DNA of 64,000 bases, taken from Stenotrophomonas sp. ASS1 (GTDB taxonomy: Bacteria; Pseudomonadota; Gammaproteobacteria; Xanthomonadales; Xanthomonadaceae). The position numbers and the translations under genes were made by a program. Numbering within the stretch: position 1 is the first letter of the stretch; the number at the start of each line of letters is the position of its first letter. Below, piece by piece: positions 58,012 to 64,000 of the stretch. The stretch spans positions 3,244,001 to 3,308,000 of the forward strand of contig NZ_CP031167.1 of the NCBI RefSeq assembly GCF_004346925.1. Direction: 5' to 3'. Under the pieces are notes generated by a model. That model made no database searches, had not been told where the DNA came from, and was given only the letters and a program-made list of their open reading frames with translations.

Positions 58012-58731
58012 ATGAGCATGGGTAAACGCTTGTCCGCCGAGTTCCTCGGCACGTTCTGGCTGGTTCTGGGTGGCTGTGGCAGTGCCGTGCTGGCCGCCAA
58101 GTTCGGCGGTGACGGCAATCCGCTGGGTATCGGTTTCCTCGGCGTTGCGCTGGCCTTCGGCCTGACCGTGGTGACCGGCGCCTATGCGTTCGGCCATATC
58201 TCCGGCGCGCACTTCAATCCGGCGGTCAGTGTCGGCCTGTGGGCCGGCGGTCGTTTCCCGACCAAGGACCTGATCCCGTACATCATCGCCCAGGTCGCCG
58301 GCGGCCTGCTGGCCGGCTTCATCCTGCTGCAGATCGCATCGGGCGCCAGCGGCTTCGCCATTGATGGCAGCCAGGCCGGTGCATTCGCCAGCAACGGCTA
58401 CGGCGCGCTGTCCCCCGGCGGCTACAGCGTGGCCGCGGCCTTCCTGTGCGAAGTGGTGCTGACCGCCGTGTTCCTGATCGTGATCATGGGCGCCACCCAC
58501 GGCAAGGCACCGGCCGGGTTCGCCCCGCTGGCGATCGGCCTGTCGCTGACCCTGATCCACCTGATCAGCATCCCGGTCACCAACACCTCGGTGAACCCGG
58601 CCCGTTCCACGGCGGTGGCCTTCTTCGCCGGCAGCGGCGCGGTCAGCCAGCTGTGGCTGTTCTGGGTCGCCCCGCTGCTGGGCGGCGCGATCGGCGGCAT
58701 CATCTACAAGTGGATCGGCAACGACCGCTGA
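58012..58731 (+). CDS. aqpZ: Aquaporin Z
   Basis: A 239-residue inner-membrane water channel. Six membrane helices plus two half-helices carry HFNPAV (NPA 69-71) and SVNPARS (NPA 195-197). [20 protein letters not shown] places a His near 183 and the Arg after the second NPA, the narrow filter of water-selective aquaporins rather than GlpF. AAAGGAG 8 bases before the ATG fixes the start. Upstream is a perfect CRP/Clp site; downstream is a 14-bp hairpin. Confidence 0.95.
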   Translation: MSMGKRLSAEFLGTFWLVLGGCGSAVLAAKFGGDGNPLGIGFLGVALAFGLTVVTGAYAFGHISGAHFNPAVSVGLWAGGRFPTKDLIPYIIAQVAGGLLAGFILLQIASGASGFAIDGSQAGAFASNGYGALSPGGYSVAAAFLCEVVLTAVFLIVIMGATHGKAPAGFAPLAIGLSLTLIHLISIPVTNTSVNPARSTAVAFFAGSGAVSQLWLFWVAPLLGGAIGGIIYKWIGNDR

Positions 58732-58742
58732 GGCCTGTGCGG

Positions 58743-58773
58743 ACCATTGCGGCCGACCATCGGCCGCAATGGT
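58743..58773 (+). terminator. 14-bp perfect hairpin after aqpZ
   Basis: ACCATTGCGGCCGA, loop CCA, TCGGCCGCAATGGT. The stem is very stable, but it is followed by TACGCG rather than T residues, so it may be a transcript end stabiliser or a bidirectional block. A second small palindrome GGTTACGCGTGTAACC overlaps its end. Confidence 0.55.
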
Positions 58774-58927
58774 TACGCGTGTAACCGCGATTTGTGCGAT
58801 CGCTCACGTTCCGTTAAGGTTGAGTTGACCGTCCGTGCACATGCCGGCCGGGGCGGCATCCGGGGATGGGATGCCAAGGCTGCCGGTCCATCCGGCGGAG
58901 CCAACGACACACCACCTTGGGGGATGC

Positions 58928-59386
58928 ATGAAGTTCGCGCCTGTAGTGTTGTCGAGCCTGCTGTTCGCGGTGGCCCAGGCCGCCGCGCAGGCTCCCACCG
59001 AATGTCCTTCATTGCCGGCCAGCAGCGGCCTGCAGTGGCAACAGCAGGCACAGGCCGATTTCCTGGTCTGCCGCGCCAGCACCGGCGATGGCCGCGAGGT
59101 ACTGAGCCTGATGCTCAGTGCGCGCGATCCCAACCTTCCATTGAACCGCTCGCTGCGCCAGGAAAAGGGCAGCTTCGGCGGTGAATCGCTGTACTGGTAC
59201 CAGCCCGATCTGGGTGGCCAGCAGCCGCCCGGCTATGCCGAGCGTCGCATCAGTGTGGTCAAGCTCGACAAAGGGCGTTACGCGCAGATTTCGCTGTATC
59301 CGGACAGCGCGCAGGAACTGGGCTCGCTGCAGCAGCTGGCGCAGGGCATGAGCCTGACCCCGTCGGCCGTGGCCGCGGGGCGCTGA
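58928..59386 (+). CDS. Exported protein of unknown function, 152 aa
   Basis: A 152-residue protein with a signal peptide (MKFAPVVLSSLLFAVAQAAAQA). The mature part has a Cys pair (near 26 and 48), a central VLSLMLSARDPNLPLNRSLR and YWYQPDLGGQQPPGYAERRI. The size and the single likely disulfide suggest a small periplasmic domain. I do not recognise a family. GGGGGA lies 3-8 bases before the ATG. Confidence 0.72.
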   Translation: MKFAPVVLSSLLFAVAQAAAQAPTECPSLPASSGLQWQQQAQADFLVCRASTGDGREVLSLMLSARDPNLPLNRSLRQEKGSFGGESLYWYQPDLGGQQPPGYAERRISVVKLDKGRYAQISLYPDSAQELGSLQQLAQGMSLTPSAVAAGR

Positions 59387-59440
59387 AGGTGACGGGGATG
59401 ACTGCCTGGCAGCATCCCCGCAATGCGAGCCGATCCGACG

Positions 59441-59514
59441 GTAGTGCTGGCCGCTGGCCGGCACCCCGATCCGCCTTTGTCCGAGGCTGCAGCCGGCCAG
59501 CGGCCGGCACTCCC
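59441..59514. repeat. Two SMAG repeats, head to head
   Basis: GTAGTGCTGGCCGCTGGCCG (59441-59463) and an inverted GCCGGCCAGCGGCCGGCACT (59492-59514) fill the convergent gap between the exported protein and pirin 2. The second reaches the pirin 2 stop codon. Confidence 0.75.
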
Positions 59515-60366
59515 TCAGAACTTGCCTTCCTGGAAATCGACGAAGGCCTGCATCAGTTCCTGCCGCGTGTTCATCACGAACGGGCCATGCCGCATCACCG
59601 GCTCGCGCAGCGGACGGCCGGCCACCAGGATCAACCGCGCACCTTCGCTGCCGGCCGAAAGGTGCAACTGCTCGCCACCGCCCAGCACCGCCAGTTCCTG
59701 GCGCGCCACGTCACGCGCGGCGTCCTGCTCACCCACGGTCATCGCACCTTCGAACACGTAGGCGAACGCGTTGTGCCCCTCCGGCAGCGCATAGGTCCAG
59801 GCCCGGTCGGGCGCCAGCGTGATGTCCAGGTAGAGCGGATCGGTGGCCGGCTGCACGATCGGGCCATCGGTGCCGTCCACGCTGCCGGCAATCACCTTCA
59901 CCTCCACGCCCGGCTCCGGGTGCACCACGGGAATGCGCTCGGGTGCGAATTCCTGGTACTTCGGGTCGGTCATCTTCTCCTTCGCCGGCAGGTTCACCCA
60001 CAGCTGGAACCCGCGCATCTGCCCGCTTTCCTGCTCGGGCATCTCCGAATGCACCAGGCCACGGCCAGCGGTCATCCACTGCACGCTGCCCGGGGTGAGC
60101 AGGCCTTCGTTGCCATGGTTGTCGCGATGCCGCATGCGCCCGTCGAGCATGTAGGTGACGGTCTCGAAACCACGGTGCGGGTGTTCCGGGAAGCCGGCGA
60201 TGTAGTCCTCGGCGCGGTCGGTACCGAACTCATCAAGCAGCAGGAACGGATCCAGGTCGGGCAGCGTCGGGCCGCCGATGACGCGGGTCAGGCGCACGCC
60301 GGCACCGTCGGAGGTGGGCATGCCACGGATGGTGCGCAGTACGCGGACCGGTTCGGGAAAGCTCAT
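59515..60366 (-). CDS. Pirin family protein 2
   Basis: A 283-residue bicupin pirin of the YhhW/quercetinase-like class. The N-terminal metal site is FPEHPHRGFETVTYMLDG (His near 58, 60) with WMTAGRGLVHSEMPE (His near 103). The C-terminal cupin has AFAYVFEGAMTVGE and a GGEQLHLSAG stretch. AGGAG lies 5 bases before the ATG at 60366. It is divergent from cstA across 215 bases. Confidence 0.92.
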   Translation of the reverse strand: MSFPEPVRVLRTIRGMPTSDGAGVRLTRVIGGPTLPDLDPFLLLDEFGTDRAEDYIAGFPEHPHRGFETVTYMLDGRMRHRDNHGNEGLLTPGSVQWMTAGRGLVHSEMPEQESGQMRGFQLWVNLPAKEKMTDPKYQEFAPERIPVVHPEPGVEVKVIAGSVDGTDGPIVQPATDPLYLDITLAPDRAWTYALPEGHNAFAYVFEGAMTVGEQDAARDVARQELAVLGGGEQLHLSAGSEGARLILVAGRPLREPVMRHGPFVMNTRQELMQAFVDFQEGKF

Positions 60367-60581
60367 GGCGACTCCTGTTGGATGGGTGCCACTGAAGATG
60401 GACGCCACACGGCCGTAGGCCAATGGATGGCTCCGCAACCGATTGTTCCATCCCTGATGTTCGCTGCACGTCAGCGCAGCCGCCGTACGACCAAAGTACT
60501 ACCGCCGATTCGTCCTGTGCCAATTGACCCTGTCGTGGGCAAGCAGGACTCTTTGTCTGTCTTTCCGGGAGAGAGCACCTC

Positions 60582-62663
60582 ATGAAAGGGTTTTCCAAAC
60601 TGGGCTGGGCGGTACTCGCTCTGCTCGGCGCGTTCTGTCTGGGCACCGTGGCGCTGCGCCGCGGCGAACACATCAATGCCCTGTGGATCGTCGTCGCGGC
60701 GGTGTCGCTGTACCTCGTCGCCTATCGCTTCTACAGCCTGTTCATCGCCAACAAGGTGATGCAGCTGGATCCGACCCGGGCCACCCCGGCGGTGATCAAC
60801 AACGATGGCCTGGACTACGTGCCGACCAACAAGCACGTACTGTTCGGCCACCACTTCGCCGCCATTGCCGGCGCCGGCCCGCTGGTCGGCCCGGTCCTGG
60901 CCGCGCAGATGGGCTACCTGCCTGGCCTGCTGTGGCTGGTGGTGGGCGTGGTGTTGGCCGGTGCGGTGCAGGACTTCATGGTCCTGTTCCTGTCCAGCCG
61001 CCGCAATGGCCGCTCGCTGGGTGACCTGGTAAGAGAAGAGATGGGCCAGGTGCCCGGCACCATCGCGCTGTTCGGTGCGTTCCTGATCATGATCATCATC
61101 CTGGCAGTGCTGGCGATGGTGGTGGTCAAGGCGCTGGCCGAAAGCCCGTGGGGCATGTTCACGGTGATCGCGACGATGCCCATCGCGATCCTGATGGGCG
61201 TGTACATGCGCTACATCCGCCCCGGCAAGATCGGCGAGATCTCGGTGGTTGGCCTGATCCTGCTGCTGGCCGCGATCTGGTACGGCGGCAAGGTCGCCGC
61301 CGATCCGGTCTGGGGCCCGGCCTTCACCTTCACCGGCACCCAGATCACCTGGATGCTGATCGGCTACGGCTTCGTCGCCTCGGTGCTGCCGGTGTGGCTG
61401 CTGCTGGCCCCGCGTGATTACCTGTCGACCTTCCTCAAGATCGGCACCATCATCGCGCTGGCCATCGGCATCCTGGTGGTGATGCCGGAACTGAAGATGC
61501 CGGCGCTGACCCAGTTCGCCGCCAGCGGCGACGGCCCGGTGTGGAAGGGCGGCATGTTCCCGTTCCTGTTCATCACCATCGCCTGCGGTGCGGTCTCCGG
61601 CTTCCACGCGTTGATTTCCTCCGGCACCACGCCGAAGCTGCTGGCCAATGAAGCGCACATGCGCTACATCGGCTACGGCGGCATGCTGATGGAATCGTTC
61701 GTCGCGGTGATGGCGCTGGTGGCGGCCTCGATCATCGATCCGGGCATCTATTTCGCGATGAACAGCCCGGCGGCGGTGATCGGTGCCGATGCGGCCTCGG
61801 CCGCGCACTACATCACCAACACCTGGGGCTTCACCATCACGCCTGAGCAGCTGACCGCGACTGCGGCGGCGATCGGTGAACCGACCATCCTGCACCGCGC
61901 TGGTGGTGCGCCAACACTGGCGGTAGGCATCGCGCAGATCCTGCACGAAGCGATTCCCAGTGGCAGCGACGCGATGATGGCGTTCTGGTACCACTTCGCG
62001 ATCCTGTTCGAAGCGCTGTTCATCCTCACCGCGGTGGACGCCGGTACCCGTGCGGGCCGCTTCATGCTGCAGGACCTGCTGGGCAACTTCGTGCCGGCCC
62101 TGAAGAAGACCGAATCGTGGACCGCCAACATCATCGGTACCGCCGGCTGCGTGGCGCTGTGGGGCTACCTGCTCTACACCGGCGTGGTCGATCCGTTCGG
62201 CGGCATCCAGACGCTGTGGCCGCTGTTCGGCATCTCCAACCAGATGCTGGCCGGCATCGCATTGATGCTGGGCACGGTGGTGCTGTTCAAGATGAAGCGT
62301 GACCGCTATGCGTGGGTCACCGCGGTTCCGGCCATATGGCTGCTGATCTGCACCACCTACGCCGGCTTCATCAAGATCTTCGACAGCAACCCGGCACAGG
62401 GCTTCCTGGCCCAGGCGCACAAATTCCAGGCCGCGCTCGCCAGCGACACGATCACCGCACCGGCCAAGTCGGTGGCGCAGATGAAGCAGATCGTGGTCAA
62501 CGCCTACGTCAACACCGGCCTGACCGCGCTGTTCCTGCTGGTGGTGGGCGCGGTGCTGGTGTATTCGATCAAGACCATCCTGGCGGCCCGCCGCAACCCG
62601 CAGCGTACCGACCGCGAGACCCCGTACGTGGCGCTGAAGCCGCATGAAATGGTGGATCTGTGA
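60582..62663 (+). CDS. cstA: Carbon starvation protein A (peptide/pyruvate transporter)
   Basis: A 693-residue inner-membrane transporter of the CstA/BtsT family with about 16-18 hydrophobic segments. Family signatures are [20 protein letters not shown] near 88-107, [20 protein letters not shown], and [17 protein letters not shown] near 344. Homologues import pyruvate or peptides under carbon limitation. GGGAGAGAG lies 7-15 bases before the ATG. Its stop overlaps the ybdD-type gene, the standard cstA-ybdD pair. Upstream there is TTGACC at about 60526 but no convincing CRP site. Confidence 0.94.
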   Translation: MKGFSKLGWAVLALLGAFCLGTVALRRGEHINALWIVVAAVSLYLVAYRFYSLFIANKVMQLDPTRATPAVINNDGLDYVPTNKHVLFGHHFAAIAGAGPLVGPVLAAQMGYLPGLLWLVVGVVLAGAVQDFMVLFLSSRRNGRSLGDLVREEMGQVPGTIALFGAFLIMIIILAVLAMVVVKALAESPWGMFTVIATMPIAILMGVYMRYIRPGKIGEISVVGLILLLAAIWYGGKVAADPVWGPAFTFTGTQITWMLIGYGFVASVLPVWLLLAPRDYLSTFLKIGTIIALAIGILVVMPELKMPALTQFAASGDGPVWKGGMFPFLFITIACGAVSGFHALISSGTTPKLLANEAHMRYIGYGGMLMESFVAVMALVAASIIDPGIYFAMNSPAAVIGADAASAAHYITNTWGFTITPEQLTATAAAIGEPTILHRAGGAPTLAVGIAQILHEAIPSGSDAMMAFWYHFAILFEALFILTAVDAGTRAGRFMLQDLLGNFVPALKKTESWTANIIGTAGCVALWGYLLYTGVVDPFGGIQTLWPLFGISNQMLAGIALMLGTVVLFKMKRDRYAWVTAVPAIWLLICTTYAGFIKIFDSNPAQGFLAQAHKFQAALASDTITAPAKSVAQMKQIVVNAYVNTGLTALFLLVVGAVLVYSIKTILAARRNPQRTDRETPYVALKPHEMVDL

Positions 62664-62887
62664 TGGGTACCCAACTGGTTCCCGCCGGCCAGTACCAGGC
62701 GCACCGCCGCATCTGGCGGCGCCTGGTGCAGACCGCACGACTGTGCTGTGGCATTCCTGATTACGACAACTACGTCCGGCACATGCTGGAAAAGCATCCG
62801 GACCAGGAGCCGATGGACTACAAGACGTTCTTCCGCGAGCGCCAGGAAGCACGTTATGGCGGACGCAACGGTGGCCGCTGCTGTTGA
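62663..62887 (+). CDS. YbdD/YjiX family small protein
   Basis: A 74-residue protein of the YbdD/YjiX (DUF466) family. [20 protein letters not shown] and [23 protein letters not shown] are the family signature. It is always found after a CstA/BtsT transporter and is thought to support it. The ATG overlaps the cstA stop as TGATG; a GTG one codon earlier is also possible. Confidence 0.92.
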   Translation: MGTQLVPAGQYQAHRRIWRRLVQTARLCCGIPDYDNYVRHMLEKHPDQEPMDYKTFFRERQEARYGGRNGGRCC

Positions 62888-62920
62888 GGGTCCGGTTCAA
62901 CAGCGCTCGAGTGACGTTGA

Positions 62921-62943
62921 GTAGATCCACGCCATGCGTGGAT
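62921..62943. repeat. SMAG repeat
   Basis: GTAGATCCACGCCATGCGTG followed by GAT, a full SMAG unit after the ybdD-type gene. Confidence 0.8.
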
Positions 62944-62971
62944 GAAACCTGGCAGATATCGAGTTGAGTCC

Positions 62972-63011
62972 GGGGTCAGATCCGTTTCCTCCGGGAAACA
63001 GATCTGACCCC
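62972..63011. repeat. GGGGTCAGATCC palindrome, copy 2
   Basis: GGGGTCAGATCCGTTTCC, loop TCC, GGAAACAGATCTGACCCC: a near-perfect hairpin with arms of about 18 bp. Related to 19463-19501; flanked here by SMAG repeats on both sides. Confidence 0.75.
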
Positions 63012-63040
63012 TTCCTTGTTCATGGATACCCATGAAATGC

Positions 63041-63063
63041 ATCCACGCATGGCGTGTATCTAC
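63041..63063. repeat. SMAG repeat (inverted)
   Basis: ATCCACGCATGGCGTGTATC followed by TAC, an inverted SMAG unit near the 3' end of the DUF819-type gene. Confidence 0.75.
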
Positions 63064-63091
63064 GCAGGCATGACGCCGGGGCGGCCCGGAC

Positions 63092-64000
63092 TCAGCCGGT
63101 GGCCATCCACTTCAGGATCAGGCCGGTGACGTAGGCCAGGCCCGTGCCGGTGGCATAACCCACCGTACCCAGCAGCACGCCCACCGGCGCCAGCGTCGGA
63201 TGGAACGCCGCCGCCACCACAGGGGCCGAAGCGGCTGCGCCGATGTTGCCCTGCGAACCAATGGCGAAGAAGAACAGCGGCGCGCGCAGCAGCTTGGCCA
63301 CCACCCACAGCACCAGCACGTGCGTGGCCATCCAGATCGCGCCGAGCAGGAACAGCCACGGCCGATCCAGCAGCGACAGCAGGTTCATCTGCATGCCGAT
63401 GCAGGCGATCAGGAAGTACAGGAACACCGTGCCCAGCCGCGACGCACCGGCCGCTTCCAGCCGGCGCGCACGGGTGAAGCTCAGGCCCAGGCCCATCGCC
63501 GTGGACAGCAGGATCACCCAGACGAACTGGCTGTCCAGGCTGAACTGGCTGGCCCAGCTGACGTTGGCCTTGAACCAGCCCGACAGCGGCGCGGCGATGG
63601 CGTGGGCCAGGCCGACGCCACCCAAGGCCACGCCAACGATCACCATCAGGTCGGTCATGCTGGGAATGCGTGCGTTCTGTGCCTCGTAGGCACTGATGCG
63701 CGCCTTCATCTCGTCGATGGCACGGGTGTCGGCACCATTGCGGGTGTCGATCTGCTGTGCGCGGTTGGCCAGGAACAGCAGGATCGCCATCCACAGACTG
63801 GCACAGGCCACGTCAACCACCGCGAACTGGCCGAAGGTGGTGGCATCGGTGCCGAACACTTCGCGCATGGCGACCATGTTGGCGCCGCCACCGATCCAGC
63901 TGCCGGCCAGCGCCGCCATGCCGGCCCAGGTATCACCCGCCACGGTTTCCGGATGGATCAGCTTCATCAGCTGGAACGAAACGATGGCGCCGAGCATGAT
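63092..64000 (-). CDS. DUF819 family membrane protein, partial (start outside window)
   Basis: At least 302 residues of a polytopic membrane protein whose N-terminus lies beyond the window. Visible are AGSWIGGGANMVAMREVFGT, then several hydrophobic helices, and FFFAIGSQGNIGAAASAPVVAAAFHP toward the C-terminus with GYATGTGLAYVTGLILKWM at the end. This pattern fits the DUF819/YjcL family, related in fold to transporters; no substrate is known. It is convergent with the cstA-ybdD unit. Confidence 0.8.
   Translation of the reverse strand: MMLGAIVSFQLMKLIHPETVAGDTWAGMAALAGSWIGGGANMVAMREVFGTDATTFGQFAVVDVACASLWMAILLFLANRAQQIDTRNGADTRAIDEMKARISAYEAQNARIPSMTDLMVIVGVALGGVGLAHAIAAPLSGWFKANVSWASQFSLDSQFVWVILLSTAMGLGLSFTRARRLEAAGASRLGTVFLYFLIACIGMQMNLLSLLDRPWLFLLGAIWMATHVLVLWVVAKLLRAPLFFFAIGSQGNIGAAASAPVVAAAFHPTLAPVGVLLGTVGYATGTGLAYVTGLILKWMATG

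Noticed and set aside
60471..62930. Open frame of over 800 codons on the minus strand across cstA
   Set aside because: Composition dominated by His, Gln, Arg and Asp runs; it shadows cstA, which is identified beyond doubt.

Overview
The window is about 67% GC with dense, short-spaced genes, and gene content and order match Stenotrophomonas (S. maltophilia complex, Xanthomonadaceae). The strongest pointers are many extragenic palindromes that start with GTAG (the SMAG repeats described for S. maltophilia), the rpoE-rseA-mucD-lepA-lepB-rnc-era-recO block, and xanthomonad-type orphan genes. It is chromosomal sequence. I see no prophage, plasmid, CRISPR array, rRNA or tRNA. One intact IS3-family element is present.

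Layout. 1-2.3 kb: end of metG, a HAD phosphatase, an orphan RsxB-type ferredoxin and a RidA protein. 2.4-6.6 kb: mprF (lysyl-phosphatidylglycerol synthase/flippase) facing acvB (a presumed lysyl-phosphatidylglycerol hydrolase) across six SMAG repeats. 6.7-15.1 kb: small conserved genes, a transglutaminase-TPR protein, an Hsp70 of YegD type, an ECF sigma/anti-sigma/DUF4097 unit and an MscS channel. 15.2-16.7 kb: an IS150-type insertion sequence sitting inside a structured repeat. 17.1-28.9 kb: TraR-type zinc finger, DUF2058, YgjP-type metallopeptidase, a degenerate pseudouridine synthase, a cardiolipin synthase-like protein, an HDOD protein, leucine-type dehydrogenase, a lipobox-bearing subtilisin autotransporter, a thiolase and two alanine-rich lipoproteins. 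29.2-36.6 kb: aidB divergent from a four-gene DNA repair operon (Exo-Lig-Lhr-PdeM). 36.6-44.8 kb: monooxygenase, cold-shock protein, purine salvage (MTI phosphorylase, hpt), nagZ, a DsbA-family protein, CYTH, rlmD and a receiver-HPt protein. 45.4-54.1 kb: the envelope-stress sigma operon followed by the lepA-recO operon. 54.3-64 kb: FadB-like enzyme, two pirins, aqpZ, cstA-ybdD and a partial DUF819 membrane protein.

The most unusual material is intergenic. Seven copies (A-G) of a roughly 100-bp element have the same plan: a long outer stem whose sequence differs in nearly every copy but is self-complementary within each copy, enclosing two hairpins whose apical loops are ATGGAT and then ATGGAC. 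Many deviations from pairing in the arms are G-T on one consistent strand, which suggests selection on an RNA fold (a three-way junction). The copies sit mostly at 3' gene ends, carry conserved flanking modules, and one is interrupted by the IS with a 3-bp target duplication. Three further palindrome families accompany them: SMAG, a GGGGACGGAGGGGATTAAG family and a GGGGTCAGATCC family.

Functionally the window groups envelope homeostasis (mprF/acvB, MscS, cardiolipin synthase-like, RpoE-RseA-MucD, LepB, NagZ), DNA damage repair (AidB, Exo-Lig-Lhr-PdeM, RecO) and RNA/translation (MetG, LepA, RNase III, Era, RlmD). No genes were searched against a database; family names rest on motif recognition.
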